A stretch of DNA of 64,000 nt from Massiliimicrobium timonense. Lineage in GTDB: Bacteria > Bacillota_I > Bacilli_A > Erysipelotrichales > Coprobacillaceae. Shown one piece after another: positions 26,110-35,357 of this stretch. The notes under the pieces were generated by a model that worked only from the letters and a program-made list of their open reading frames with translations, searched no databases and was not told the DNA's origin. The stretch is from positions 18,768 to 82,767 of the forward strand of contig NZ_NFLJ01000008.1 in NCBI RefSeq assembly GCF_002160865.1, read 5' to 3'. Position 1 is the stretch's first letter. The number at the start of each line of letters is the position of its first letter. The position numbers and the translations under genes are program-made.

Positions 26110-28436
26110 TATTGTTTCACTAAAGCATTTTCCAAAACAGTATCAATATTATCTGCTAATATAATATTTAAATCATTTTGAACAGATTGAGGAATATCAT
26201 CAATATCTTTTTCATTATCTTTAGGAATGATAATTGTACGAATACCACTGCGATGTGCAGAAATAGATTTTTCCTTCAAACCGCCTATAGGAAGGACTTG
26301 ACCTCTCAATGTAATTTCGCCCGTCATAGCAACATCATCTCGAACTGGACGATTACTGAAAGCCGATAAAATTGCAGTTGTTAATGTGACACCAGCACTT
26401 GGCCCATCTTTTTTCACTGCCCCTTCTGGAACATGAATATGAATATCCTGTTTATCAAATTCAATATTTTCTAATCCATATTTTTGTGAATTAGCTTTCA
26501 TATAATCTAAGGCAATAGATGCTGATTCTTTCATCACATCACCTAATTGACCGGTAATAATAAATTTCCCACTACCTGCAAAGTGATTGACTTCAATCGG
26601 TAAAATATCTCCACCATATTGTGTATATGCCATTCCAGTCACTACACCAACTTGAGGTTTATCTAATTTTTTAGTATGTTCAAATGGAGCTTTACCAAGA
26701 TATTCTTCTAAATCTTCAACATTTAAAGACAATACTAAAGACTGATCTTTCAGTATTTTCAAAACAGCTTTACGACAGATTTTGGCAATCAGTCTTTCTA
26801 ACTGTCTAACTCCCGCTTCACGTGTATAATGACGAATCACATACATCATTGCTTCATCACTTACTTGTAATTGTTCTGGTTTTAAACCATGAACAGCAAG
26901 TTCTTTTTTCAATAAATGTCTTTTCGCAATTTCTAATTTTTCCTGTTCTGTATAAGAAGAAATTTCAATAATTTCTAATCTATCTCTTAATGGATCTGGA
27001 ATGCTTCCCAAATCGTTCGCTGTCGCAATAAATAATACTTTTGATAAATCATAAGGTTCTTCTAAATAGTTATCAGAGAAAAACTGATTTTGTTCTGGAT
27101 CAAGAACTTCCAGCATTGCACTTGTCGGATCACCCTTATAATCACTAGACATCTTATCTATTTCATCTAACAGGAAGACAGGATTAATAACACCTGCTTT
27201 TTTCATACCTTGAATAATTCTTCCTGGCATAGAGCCTAAATAAGTTCTACGATGTCCTCTAATTTCAGCTTCATCTCTTACACCACCTAAAGAAGCCTTT
27301 ACAAATTTTCTTCCTAAAGCTCTGGCAATAGATTTAGAAATAGAAGTTTTACCAACACCTGGTGGACCAACTAAACAAATAATTGGCGCATTTAAAGACT
27401 GTGTCATTTGTTTAACAGCTAAATGTTCAACAATTCTTTCTTTTGGTTTTTCTAATCCAAAATGATCTTCATTAAGAATTCTTTCAACTTCATTGATATC
27501 CTGTGTATCTTCAGTTTCCTGATACCAAGGTGTTTTCATCACCCAATCAATATAAGTTCTGACAACATTTGCTTCTGAAGAAGCAGGTGGCATCATATCA
27601 TAACGTTTTAATTCTTCTTCAATCTTATCTTTAATATGTTGAGGATAAGGTTGATTTTGAATTTCTTCACGAATATAATCCGTATCATCTTCTTTACTTG
27701 GCGTATCCCCAAGTTCTTCTTTAATCGCACGAAGTTTTTCTCTTAAATAATATTCTCTTTGATTTTCATCAATACTTTCTTTGACCTTGATATTAATTTT
27801 TTCTTCGATTTCGTTAATTGTTTTTTCTTCTTCCATACTGGCAAGAACCAACAATAAACGTTTATTAATATCACATTCAGATAAAATTTGTTGTTTTGTC
27901 TTTAATTCAACATTAATATATTGTCCAATCGTATCAGCCAATGCACTGGCACTCATCCCTTGAGATAAGCTGGCAAAGACTTCACGTGGAAAAACTTGAA
28001 GATTTTTATGCATTGTCTGCATTTGATCAGTAATTTTTCTAACCAAAGCAATTTCTTCAGCACGATCTCCATGAATATCTTCAAGATATTTTGTTTTCGC
28101 AAAAAGACAACCATCTCTTTCTTCAAGATTTAAGATTTCAACTCTTTTTTGACCTTCAACAGTCAATTTAATTGTTCCATGATTATCTCTTTTAATTCTT
28201 CTTTTAATCTTACATAATGTTCCATAATGATAAACATGATCAAAATCTGTATTTTCATCAAGTGGATTTTTTTGAGAAATAAATACAACATTTTCATCAA
28301 ATTCATTCACACTTAATTCAATTGCTTTCAGACTAAAACTTCTTCCTACATCTAAAGAAATTTCATGAGATGGAAAAACAACCATCCCTCTGGTACAAAT
28401 GACGGGTAAATCAACAACAATATCTAATTCATCCAT
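26109..28436 (-). CDS. lon: ATP-dependent protease Lon
   Basis: A 775-residue LonA. The N-terminal substrate domain runs to about 200, a coiled-coil segment (REKLRAIKEELGD) follows, the AAA+ module has GPPGVGKTSISK and the Walker B FLLDEIDKM, and the C-terminal protease has the catalytic serine in PEGAVKKDGPSAGVT and the lysine in GGLKEKSI. It degrades misfolded and regulatory proteins. Between tig and ysxC, clpX and lonB are missing. ATG at 28434-28436 follows AAAGGAGGTCATG. Its promoter has a palindrome overlapping the -10, discussed separately. Confidence 0.98.
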   Translation of the reverse strand: MDELDIVVDLPVICTRGMVVFPSHEISLDVGRSFSLKAIELSVNEFDENVVFISQKNPLDENTDFDHVYHYGTLCKIKRRIKRDNHGTIKLTVEGQKRVEILNLEERDGCLFAKTKYLEDIHGDRAEEIALVRKITDQMQTMHKNLQVFPREVFASLSQGMSASALADTIGQYINVELKTKQQILSECDINKRLLLVLASMEEEKTINEIEEKINIKVKESIDENQREYYLREKLRAIKEELGDTPSKEDDTDYIREEIQNQPYPQHIKDKIEEELKRYDMMPPASSEANVVRTYIDWVMKTPWYQETEDTQDINEVERILNEDHFGLEKPKERIVEHLAVKQMTQSLNAPIICLVGPPGVGKTSISKSIARALGRKFVKASLGGVRDEAEIRGHRRTYLGSMPGRIIQGMKKAGVINPVFLLDEIDKMSSDYKGDPTSAMLEVLDPEQNQFFSDNYLEEPYDLSKVLFIATANDLGSIPDPLRDRLEIIEISSYTEQEKLEIAKRHLLKKELAVHGLKPEQLQVSDEAMMYVIRHYTREAGVRQLERLIAKICRKAVLKILKDQSLVLSLNVEDLEEYLGKAPFEHTKKLDKPQVGVVTGMAYTQYGGDILPIEVNHFAGSGKFIITGQLGDVMKESASIALDYMKANSQKYGLENIEFDKQDIHIHVPEGAVKKDGPSAGVTLTTAILSAFSNRPVRDDVAMTGEITLRGQVLPIGGLKEKSISAHRSGIRTIIIPKDNEKDIDDIPQSVQNDLNIILADNIDTVLENALVKQ

Positions 28437-28464
28437 AATTCATGACCTCCTTTGTATCTTCATT

Positions 28465-28493
28465 ATTATATAGAATAATGAGTCACTTGTCTA
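28465..28493 (-). promoter_or_regulatory. Sigma-A promoter of lon
   Basis: Minus strand TAGACA (28488-28493), 17-base spacer, TATAAT (28465-28470). A 7-bp inverted repeat (CATTATT N6 AATAATG, 28461-28480) covers the -10 and could be an operator. No CtsR heptad repeat was seen. Confidence 0.65.
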
Positions 28494-28503
28494 TTCATAT
28501 GTC

Positions 28504-28532
28504 TTAATAAAACAAGACGCTTGAAGCGTCTT
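28504..28532 (-). terminator. Terminator after tig
   Basis: A 9-bp stem (AAGACGCTT with AAGCGTCTT) followed by GTTTTATT on the minus strand, so tig and lon are separate units. Confidence 0.75.
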
Positions 28533-29811
28533 ATTTTACATTATCTTTAATCAATTGAACAGCTTTACGAGTTGCTAAATCATTTTTAATTTGTCCCAAC
28601 TGTCCTTCAAAAAGTTTTTTCACTTCATCGAATTCTCTACCATAATAAGTAGCAATTTCTTTTACTTCTTCATCAACTTCATCATCACTGACTTCGATAT
28701 TTTCTGCTTTAACGATTTCAGATAAAATTAAATTAAATTTTACACGCTTTTCAGCTTGTTCTCTCATTTCAGCTTTCATATCATCAAGTGTTTTTCCAGT
28801 TAACTGTTGGAATAAATCCATTGTTAAACCTTGTTGAGATAAATTTTGTTCAACTTCTCTTAACATCAAATCAATTTCAGATTCAATCATTGCATCAGGA
28901 ACTTCAAGTGGTGTATTTTCAATCACAGCATTGAAAATATCATCACTGAATTTAGCTTCAGCTTCATTTTGTTTTCTATTTTTGATTTGTTCTTTTGTAT
29001 AAGTTTCAAGATCAGCCAATGTTTCAACACCATCAACATTAACATCTTTTGCTAATTCATCATCAATTTCTGGTAAAACTTTAGATTTAATTTCATGAAC
29101 TTTCACTTTAAAAGTTGCTTTTTGTCCTGCTAAATCAGCCATTTGGTAATTTTCTGGGAAAGTCACTTCGATTTCTTTTTCTTCACCAATTCCCATTCCA
29201 ATTAATTGTTCTTCAAACCCTGGAATGAAAGACCCTGAACCAATTTCCAGTGGATGATTTTCACCTTTTCCACCTTCAAAAGCCACACCATCTTTAAATC
29301 CTTCAAAATCGATTACAGCAGTATCACCGTTTTCTACTTGACCTTCTTCTTTAATCACTAATTCAGCAAATTGATTTTGATAATTTTTTAATTCAGCTTC
29401 AATTTCTTTCTTTGTGACTTTCACTTGAGTCTTTTTCACTTCTAACCCTTTATACTGACCTAATTTCACTTCTGGTGCAACTGGTGCAGTAACTGTTAAT
29501 TTAAGTACTTCTTCTGAGATTTCATCAATTTTAACTTCAGGTTGCCCTACTGGATGAATATCATTATCCAATAAAATACCTGAATAATTTTGTTGTAAAA
29601 TCATATCAGTTGCTTCTTCTAAAATAGCTCCTTTACCAAGTCTGGCTTTAATCATTTGTTTAGGTACATGCCCTTTTCTAAAACCATCCATTTTGACATT
29701 TTTAGCTAATTTGTCTAAAGCTTTCTCTTGTGCTTTTTTCCATTCTTCAGTTGTGAAAGTCACTTTGACTTCCATCATTGATTTTTCAAGTTTATTACAA
29801 ACTGTTTCCAT
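28531..29811 (-). CDS. tig: Trigger factor
   Basis: A 426-residue chaperone. The ribosome-docking signature GFRKGHVPK is at residues 44-52; the FKBP-type PPIase domain (about 150-245; GDTAVIDFEGFKDGVAFEGGKG...) and the helical C-terminal domain follow. It binds L23 and shields emerging chains. The gene is between a TPR-type gene (ysoA position) and lon. ATG at 29809-29811 follows GGAGGAAGTA. Upstream are a near-consensus promoter and a CIRCE element, pointing to HrcA control, which is unusual for tig. Confidence 0.98.
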   Translation of the reverse strand: METVCNKLEKSMMEVKVTFTTEEWKKAQEKALDKLAKNVKMDGFRKGHVPKQMIKARLGKGAILEEATDMILQQNYSGILLDNDIHPVGQPEVKIDEISEEVLKLTVTAPVAPEVKLGQYKGLEVKKTQVKVTKKEIEAELKNYQNQFAELVIKEEGQVENGDTAVIDFEGFKDGVAFEGGKGENHPLEIGSGSFIPGFEEQLIGMGIGEEKEIEVTFPENYQMADLAGQKATFKVKVHEIKSKVLPEIDDELAKDVNVDGVETLADLETYTKEQIKNRKQNEAEAKFSDDIFNAVIENTPLEVPDAMIESEIDLMLREVEQNLSQQGLTMDLFQQLTGKTLDDMKAEMREQAEKRVKFNLILSEIVKAENIEVSDDEVDEEVKEIATYYGREFDEVKKLFEGQLGQIKNDLATRKAVQLIKDNVK

Positions 29812-29841
29812 TTATACTTCCTCCATTATTTCAACACGCTT

Positions 29842-29870
29842 ATTATACATGAAACAATCTTATAATGCAA
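29842..29870 (-). promoter_or_regulatory. Sigma-A promoter of tig
   Basis: Minus strand TTGCAT (29865-29870), 17-base spacer, TATAAT (29842-29847). The CIRCE element ends seven bases upstream of the -35. Confidence 0.75.
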
Positions 29871-29876
29871 CTCTTT

Positions 29877-29903
29877 TTAACACTCAACTTGCTTGAGTGC
29901 TAA
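29877..29903. promoter_or_regulatory. CIRCE element (HrcA operator) upstream of tig
   Basis: TTAACACTC N9 GAGTGCTAA on the plus strand; consensus is TTAGCACTC N9 GAGTGCTAA, so 17 of 18 arm bases match and the spacer is exactly nine. It overlaps the last codons of the upstream gene. Confidence 0.8.
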
Positions 29904-30800
29904 AATTTGTTCTTCGATTGCTTCTAAATCACAATAATATAAAATTTCTAATTCTGACAAGTCAACATCTATTGAAAGCAATGTCGCAACATAATAATGT
30001 ATAGCAGCTGCCCAGACATTGAAATCCATCTCATCGATTTCCTGTGGATAAAATGAATACAATAGATATTCCAGATATTCTTGACATTGTTCAAAAAGTG
30101 ATGGGTTTTCACTTTCCAAAGCATTTTCTAAATATTTCAAAATGCCTTGATAGGCAAGTTGTTCTAAAACCAGTGGCATATAACTAGGATTGAAAGAATA
30201 GTATTGCCCAAACTTCTCTACTTCCATTTCTTCATCAACCTGTTGATCAATCATGATTTCAATCAACAATGTTTTTGCAAAGAAATGTTTATGAGGGTCA
30301 ATAAGATATTCTCTTATCGTTGGAATCAGCATACGTACATTTAATTGCTGTAACTGATCAATCGCCATATATAACAAATCTTCATTGCAATCTTTTTTAT
30401 TTAATAACTGTTCAATTTCTTCCACCGAAAAGATTTGATTTTGACTTTCTACTTCATATCTTGCTTCTTTCTTTTCTAATAGAATTTCATCATAAGCCGT
30501 ATTAAATAAATTTTCATACTGATAAGGAATATAAGGCATAGATAATTCTTCAATTAAAAGATCAATTGCTTCTTCATAACATCCTAATTCCTTTAATGCC
30601 ATGATATACATTGATACCACATCATAATAAGTTTCTTTTGCTAAGGATTTTGCATGGATACCTTCCACTCTGGCTTTCTCATATTCACCAAGTCCAATAA
30701 GGCATACAAGTCTTAAATATCTTGTTGTTTCATCATTCATATCATGAAGATGTTTTAAGGCTTGAAGATATTCACCGTTTTCAATTAATTCTTCAATCAT
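29877..30800 (-). CDS. TPR-like protein at the ysoA position (DUF3196-type)
   Basis: A 307-residue all-helical protein. The first 90 residues contain TPR-like repeats (EYLQALKHLHDMND, GEYEKARVEGIHAKSLA, GCYEEAIDLLIEELS); the rest is helical and acidic (SVEEIEQLLNKKD, DLLYMAIDQLQQLNV). It resembles proteins annotated DUF3196 and occupies the place of the TPR protein YsoA beside tig in Bacillus. No catalytic motif; a scaffold or folding-related role is only inferred. I chose ATG at 30798-30800, which follows AAGGGGTG properly; the GTG three codons earlier lies within that site. Its last codons contain the CIRCE operator. Confidence 0.75.
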   Translation of the reverse strand: MIEELIENGEYLQALKHLHDMNDETTRYLRLVCLIGLGEYEKARVEGIHAKSLAKETYYDVVSMYIMALKELGCYEEAIDLLIEELSMPYIPYQYENLFNTAYDEILLEKKEARYEVESQNQIFSVEEIEQLLNKKDCNEDLLYMAIDQLQQLNVRMLIPTIREYLIDPHKHFFAKTLLIEIMIDQQVDEEMEVEKFGQYYSFNPSYMPLVLEQLAYQGILKYLENALESENPSLFEQCQEYLEYLLYSFYPQEIDEMDFNVWAAAIHYYVATLLSIDVDLSELEILYYCDLEAIEEQILALKQVEC

Positions 30801-30830
30801 TTTGTTCACCCCTTTTGACTTGTACGTGAT

Positions 30831-30859
30831 ATTCTATCAAAGTTCTTGTATTTAAGCAA
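30831..30859 (-). promoter_or_regulatory. Sigma-A promoter of the TPR-like gene
   Basis: Minus strand TTGCTT (30854-30859), 17-base spacer, TAGAAT (30831-30836), about 30 bases before the start codon. Confidence 0.65.
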
Positions 30860-30891
30860 ATCATTTTTATATGTTTTGCTTTATTTTCTTT

Positions 30892-30927
30892 AAAAAACTG
30901 TTATACATCAACATGCATAACAGTTTT
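30892..30927 (-). terminator. Terminator after pfkA
   Basis: An 11-bp perfect stem (AAAACTGTTAT with ATAACAGTTTT, 12-base loop) followed by TTTT on the minus strand. Confidence 0.75.
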
Positions 30928-30930
30928 CTT

Positions 30931-32049
30931 TTATTCATCTCCAAAGCAAACACCAATTGCTTTAGCAGCACGAACCAATTCACCATTTGGATCAACACGT
31001 TTTTGTTTACCAAATTTAGCATCACCAATAACTTCCTCTAAAGACGTATAATCCATTTGTTCCCCATGAAGTGTGACGACATTGCCAAATAATCCCTCAT
31101 CAATCAATTCACAGGCTTTTACACCAAAGCGAATAGACAGAATTCTATCATATGGACTAATATCTCCACCACGAATAATATGTCCTGGATTTACAGAACG
31201 AACTTCATGATTAGGAATCACTTTTTCCAAATCATCAGCAACTTTTGCTGCTAAACCACTATAACGAACTGGATCAGGTGAATCTTCTACAATTTTACCA
31301 ATGACTTTTGTACCATCTGCATATTTAGCACCTTCAGCTACAGCAATAACTGTATATGGTAACCCTTGTTCATCACGTTTTGCGATATGTTTTGCAATGT
31401 TTTCAATTGTAAAAGGAATTTCAGGAATCAAACATACTCCAGCATTTCCAGCCAATCCAGAATATAAGGCAATCCATCCAGCATCTCTACCCATTAATTC
31501 ACAACAAATCACACGATGATGTGATTTCGCTGTTGTCTGTAAACGATCAATGAATTCTGTTCCAACACTCATAGCACTAATGAAACCATAAGTTAAATCT
31601 GTACTTGATAAATCATTATCCATTGTTTTAGGAACTCCAATCACTTGAACACCTTTTCTTGAAAAATCTCTGGCACTCGTTAAAGTTCCATCTCCTCCTA
31701 AAACAACAAGCACATCAACACCGGCTTTTTTCAAGTTCTCAACACCGACATCACTCACATCTTTTTTTACTTTTCCACCTTTTCCATCATCAACTAAATA
31801 ATCAAAAAGGTTGTCTTTGTTAGAACTATAAAGAATTGTTCCCCCTTCTTTATAAATGCTTTCTACTTTTTCTTCTGTTAATTCAATATAATTATTGTTA
31901 TATAAACCACGATATCCATAAACATAACCAATAACTTCCCAACCATATTTACGAATAGCTGTCTTTGTAATTGTTCTAATCACAGCATTTAATCCTGGAC
32001 AGTCACCACCACCAGAAAGCAATGCAATTCTTTTTACTTTCTTTTCCAT
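30931..32049 (-). CDS. pfkA: 6-phosphofructokinase (G104/K124 type)
   Basis: A 372-residue PFK, longer than the 319-residue Bacillus enzyme. Motifs: RIALLSGGGDCPGLNAVIR (phosphate loop), VVLGGDGTLT and GVPKTMDND. At the two donor-deciding sites it has Gly in GGDGT (ATP type) and Lys in PKTMDND (found in PPi-dependent and mixed-type enzymes). It belongs to the longer PFK group, so the phosphoryl donor cannot be settled from sequence. It converts fructose 6-phosphate to the 1,6-bisphosphate. Start ATG at 32047-32049, seven bases after GGAGG. Monocistronic, with promoter and cre-like site upstream. Confidence 0.93.
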   Translation of the reverse strand: MEKKVKRIALLSGGGDCPGLNAVIRTITKTAIRKYGWEVIGYVYGYRGLYNNNYIELTEEKVESIYKEGGTILYSSNKDNLFDYLVDDGKGGKVKKDVSDVGVENLKKAGVDVLVVLGGDGTLTSARDFSRKGVQVIGVPKTMDNDLSSTDLTYGFISAMSVGTEFIDRLQTTAKSHHRVICCELMGRDAGWIALYSGLAGNAGVCLIPEIPFTIENIAKHIAKRDEQGLPYTVIAVAEGAKYADGTKVIGKIVEDSPDPVRYSGLAAKVADDLEKVIPNHEVRSVNPGHIIRGGDISPYDRILSIRFGVKACELIDEGLFGNVVTLHGEQMDYTSLEEVIGDAKFGKQKRVDPNGELVRAAKAIGVCFGDE

Positions 32050-32082
32050 ATCAATATCCTCCACATTTATTTTCCATTCTCC

Positions 32083-32111
32083 ATTATAATAAAAATCAAC
32101 ACAGAAAACAA
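32083..32111 (-). promoter_or_regulatory. Sigma-A promoter of pfkA
   Basis: Minus strand TTGTTT (32106-32111), 17-base spacer, TATAAT (32083-32088). Confidence 0.65.
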
Positions 32112-32118
32112 CAAAAAA

Positions 32119-32132
32119 TGAATACGTTTACA
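32119..32132. promoter_or_regulatory. cre-like site upstream of the pfkA promoter
   Basis: TGTAAACGTATTCA on the minus strand differs from the cre consensus TGWAARCGYTWWCA at one base. It lies seven bases upstream of the -35, a position typical of CcpA activation. A single match in AT-rich DNA could be chance. Confidence 0.4.
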
Positions 32133-32163
32133 ATTTTTTTCATAAAAACAAAAGATAGAAATG

Positions 32164-32718
32164 CTATTTTTGATGTAAACATTCCATAACTTTTGTTACA
32201 GGCAGGCCAATCACATTATCTAAATCACCAACAATATGATCAACAAAACAATCTGCCTTACCTTGAATCCCATAGGCACCAGCTTTGCCAACCCACTCCT
32301 TTGAAGCAAGATAATCGGGAATCAATGAGCTGATATCACGAAAATAAACTTCTGTTTTTTCACAAAATGTTTTTATATCATGTCCAATGTAAATGGCGAC
32401 AGCTGTATAAACAAGATGTTTTTGATGAGAAAGACGTTCTAAAATATGTCTAGCCATCCTTTCATCTTGAGCTTTTCCAATAACTTCATCTTCAAAATAA
32501 ACAATAGTATCTGCCCCAATGACAATATCATCGGGATATTTTTGATGAATAGGAAATGCTTTTCTTTGTGCTAAATCACAAAGTCTTTTTTCAATAGGTA
32601 ATGATTCATTAAGTGTTTCATCAACAAAAGAAGCATCGACTAAAAAGTCAATGCCTTCTCTTTCTAGCAATTCCTTTCTACGGGGAGAAGTACTTGCTAA
32701 AATAATTTTTTTAGTCAT
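32164..32718 (-). CDS. maf: Maf-family nucleoside triphosphate pyrophosphatase
   Basis: A 184-residue Maf protein. It has the substrate loop [17 protein letters not shown] at the start, [18 protein letters not shown] in the centre (catalytic Asp) and the [19 protein letters not shown] segment. Maf proteins hydrolyse dTTP, UTP or modified nucleotides; the Bacillus homologue is linked to septum control and competence. The ATG at 32716-32718 lies in the end of pnp (8-base overlap) with a weak AAAGAAAG site, implying coupling. In Bacillus, maf is beside radC; here it follows pnp. Upstream in-frame extension within pnp is rejected. Confidence 0.95.
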   Translation of the reverse strand: MTKKIILASTSPRRKELLEREGIDFLVDASFVDETLNESLPIEKRLCDLAQRKAFPIHQKYPDDIVIGADTIVYFEDEVIGKAQDERMARHILERLSHQKHLVYTAVAIYIGHDIKTFCEKTEVYFRDISSLIPDYLASKEWVGKAGAYGIQGKADCFVDHIVGDLDNVIGLPVTKVMECLHQK

Positions 32719-34849
32719 GTTCTTTATCTTTCTTTTCTTCTTTATGAATTGGTTTAGGCAATAATGCTTTTCTTGAAACATTAACACCCTTATCTGTAAT
32801 CTTTGTGACTTTTACCTTAATGATATCCCCTAATTTTAAAACATCTGAAGCCTTATGAATACGTTCATGAGCAATATCACCCACATGTAAGAATCCATTT
32901 GTTCCTTCAAATAATTCTACAAATGCATACTTATCTTCTACACGTACAACTTTTCCATCATAAATTTCACCCACTTGAGCTTTTCTCACAATGTTTTCAA
33001 TCAGTTTTGCAGCAGTTTCAATAGCTTCTTGGTCATAATGGTAAATAGTAACACGACCATCTTGTTCAATATCAATTTTGACATCATTTGATTTTTCAAT
33101 AATTTCATTAATTGTTTTTCCACCAGTTCCAATAACATCTTTAATTTGATCTGGTTCAATCTTCATCATATAAACTTTTGGAGCATAAGGACTCAAATGA
33201 TCTCTTGGTTCATTGATAGCTGACATCATACAATCCATAATTTGTTGACGTCCTGCTTTTGCTTGTGCTAAAGCTTCCTGTAAAATTTCTTTAGTAATTC
33301 CATCAATTTTGATATCCATCTGCAAAGCACAGATTCCATTTTTTGTTCCAGCAACTTTAAAATCCATATCTCCCAGATGATCTTCCATACCTTGAATATC
33401 AGTTAAAATTGTATAATCATCACCTTTTTTTACAAGTCCCATAGCGACACCGCTGACAGGATTGCTGATAGGTACCCCAGCTGCCATCAATGCCATCGAA
33501 GATGCACAAATAGAAGCCTGTGATGATGAACCATTAGATTCCAGTACTTCTGAAACAACACGGATAGTATATGGGAATTCTTCTTCATTAGGAATGACTT
33601 GAGCTAAAGCTCTTTCACCTAAAGCTCCATGACCAATTTCACGACGACCCGGCGCTCCCATTCTTCCTGTTTCTCCAACCGAATATGGTGGGAAATTATA
33701 GTGGTGCATGAAACGTTTTTGATCTTCTAGTCCTAATCCATCAATTTTTTGATGTTCTCCTAAAGCCCCTAATGTACAAACAGATAATACCTGTGTTTCT
33801 CCACGAGTAAATAAAGCTGAACCATGTACTCTAGGCAACAAATCTACTTGAGCATCTAAAGGACGCACTTCATCAATACGTCTACCATCTGGACGTACTT
33901 TATCTTCTGTAATCAATCTTCTGACTTCATCTTTTTCTAAATCATGTAAAACAATTTTGACTTGTTTTAAAACAGATTCCTGTTCTTTTAAATCAGCATA
34001 TTCTCTAGCCTCAAATAAAGCAACAACTTCTTCATTAATCGTATCAATCGCTGCATATCTTTCCAGTTTACCAGGAATAGACACAGCAGAAATCATTCTT
34101 TCTTTAGCAAGAGCTGTCACTTCATCAACAATATTTTGATCTAACTCAAATAATGGAATTTCTATTTTTTCTTTTCCATATAAAGTTACAATTTCTTCTT
34201 CAAAAGCAATCAATTGTTTAATAGCTTCATGTCCAAACATCAAAGCATTTAACATCGTTTCTTCATCCACTTCTTTAGCATCTGCTTCAACCATGTTAAT
34301 GGCTTCTTTTGTTCCAGCAACTTCAAGATTGATTAAACTTCTTTCCATTTCTTCAGGACCTGCATTAATTGTAAATTCACCATCAATCAATCCCACATTA
34401 ACTCCTGCAATTGGTCCATTAAATGGAATATCTGATAAACATAATGCCAGTGACGCTCCTAACATTGCTGCCATTTCTGGTGATGCATTCTGATCAACAG
34501 ACAACACTGTATTCACAACTTGAACTTCATTTCTAAAACCATCAGCAAATAAAGGTCTGATAGGTCTATCAATCATACGTGCTGTTAAAGTTCCATGTTC
34601 ACTAGGACGACCCTCTCTTTTTAAGAAACCTCCCGGAATCTTACCAACAGAATATAATTTTTCTTCATATGTAACTGTCAAAGGAAAAAAGTCAACATCT
34701 TTAGGTTCTTTTCCCGCAACAGCAGTAGATAAAATCACTGTATCATCGTATCTCACTAAAACCGAACCATTAGCCTGTTTAGCCAGTTCCCCTGTTTCAA
34801 CAGTGATTTTTTTTCCATAAAAATCTAAACTCATTACATGTTTCGACAT
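32711..34849 (-). CDS. pnp: Polyribonucleotide nucleotidyltransferase
   Basis: A 712-residue PNPase: two RNase PH domains (about 1-230 and 310-545, with [20 protein letters not shown] and [20 protein letters not shown]), a KH domain ([15 protein letters not shown]) and an S1 domain ([20 protein letters not shown]). It degrades RNA 3'-5' with phosphate and can add tails. It follows rpsO, the conserved pair, but with its own promoter and after a terminator. ATG at 34847-34849 follows GAGGTGAAA. All domains are full length. Confidence 0.98.
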   Translation of the reverse strand: MSKHVMSLDFYGKKITVETGELAKQANGSVLVRYDDTVILSTAVAGKEPKDVDFFPLTVTYEEKLYSVGKIPGGFLKREGRPSEHGTLTARMIDRPIRPLFADGFRNEVQVVNTVLSVDQNASPEMAAMLGASLALCLSDIPFNGPIAGVNVGLIDGEFTINAGPEEMERSLINLEVAGTKEAINMVEADAKEVDEETMLNALMFGHEAIKQLIAFEEEIVTLYGKEKIEIPLFELDQNIVDEVTALAKERMISAVSIPGKLERYAAIDTINEEVVALFEAREYADLKEQESVLKQVKIVLHDLEKDEVRRLITEDKVRPDGRRIDEVRPLDAQVDLLPRVHGSALFTRGETQVLSVCTLGALGEHQKIDGLGLEDQKRFMHHYNFPPYSVGETGRMGAPGRREIGHGALGERALAQVIPNEEEFPYTIRVVSEVLESNGSSSQASICASSMALMAAGVPISNPVSGVAMGLVKKGDDYTILTDIQGMEDHLGDMDFKVAGTKNGICALQMDIKIDGITKEILQEALAQAKAGRQQIMDCMMSAINEPRDHLSPYAPKVYMMKIEPDQIKDVIGTGGKTINEIIEKSNDVKIDIEQDGRVTIYHYDQEAIETAAKLIENIVRKAQVGEIYDGKVVRVEDKYAFVELFEGTNGFLHVGDIAHERIHKASDVLKLGDIIKVKVTKITDKGVNVSRKALLPKPIHKEEKKDKEHD

Positions 34850-34881
34850 ATTATCATTTCACCTCATTCATTATCTTTGTC

Positions 34882-34909
34882 ATTATAGCATATTTTTATT
34901 TAATAACAA
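34882..34909 (-). promoter_or_regulatory. Sigma-A promoter of pnp-maf
   Basis: Minus strand TTGTTA (34904-34909), 16-base spacer, TATAAT (34882-34887). Confidence 0.65.
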
Positions 34910-34933
34910 AACATTTCTTCATGATATTTATTC

Positions 34934-34962
34934 AAAAAGAAAAGATATTCACTATGAATATC
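34934..34962 (-). terminator. Terminator after rpsO
   Basis: An 8-bp stem (GATATTCA with TGAATATC, 3-base loop) followed by TTTTCTTTTT on the minus strand; 113 bases separate rpsO from pnp. Confidence 0.8.
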
Positions 34963-34963
34963 C

Positions 34964-35230
34964 TTATCTTCTTAAACCTAATTTGTCAACTAATGCAGTA
35001 TATCTGTCAAGATCTTTATTTTTTAAATATTTTAATAAATCCCTTCTTCTACCGATTTTCTTTAAAAGACCTCTATTTGAATGATAGTCTTTTTTATGAA
35101 CTTTAAAATGTTCATTTAATTTGTTAATATCAGCAGTTAATACAGCAATTTGTACTTCTGGAGAACCTGTATCTCCTTCTTTTGTTGCATATTCTTTCAT
35201 AATAGCAGTTTTTTCTTCTTTAGTTAACAT
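34964..35230 (-). CDS. rpsO: 30S ribosomal protein S15
   Basis: An 88-residue S15, exactly the usual length. Conserved parts: [43 protein letters not shown]. It binds 16S rRNA at the central-domain three-way junction early in assembly. ATG at 35228-35230 with AGGAGGAAAAC. A structured leader of roughly 80 bases precedes it and may be the autoregulatory site, as known for rpsO in other bacteria. Confidence 0.98.
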   Translation of the reverse strand: MLTKEEKTAIMKEYATKEGDTGSPEVQIAVLTADINKLNEHFKVHKKDYHSNRGLLKKIGRRRDLLKYLKNKDLDRYTALVDKLGLRR

Positions 35231-35312
35231 TTGTTTTCCTCCTTATTTTGTACTTAGCCATGTCCAAGAAATAGGTCGAGGACTCTTACATCCTAGATAT
35301 AGCCGCATTTGT
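35231..35312 (-). promoter_or_regulatory. rpsO leader, candidate S15 autoregulatory RNA
   Basis: About 80 untranslated bases with complementary pairs (TAGG with CCTA; GTCC with GGAC) and GC content above the surrounding DNA, ending in AAGGAGG. S15 is known to bind its own leader in several bacteria; the fold is only suggested here. Confidence 0.45.
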
Positions 35313-35313
35313 A

Positions 35314-35341
35314 ATTATAAAGAAAGCTTAGAAAAAGTCAA
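35314..35341 (-). promoter_or_regulatory. Sigma-A promoter of rpsO
   Basis: Minus strand TTGACT (35336-35341), 16-base spacer, TATAAT (35314-35319). Confidence 0.7.
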
Positions 35342-35357
35342 GATATTTTCATAAAAA

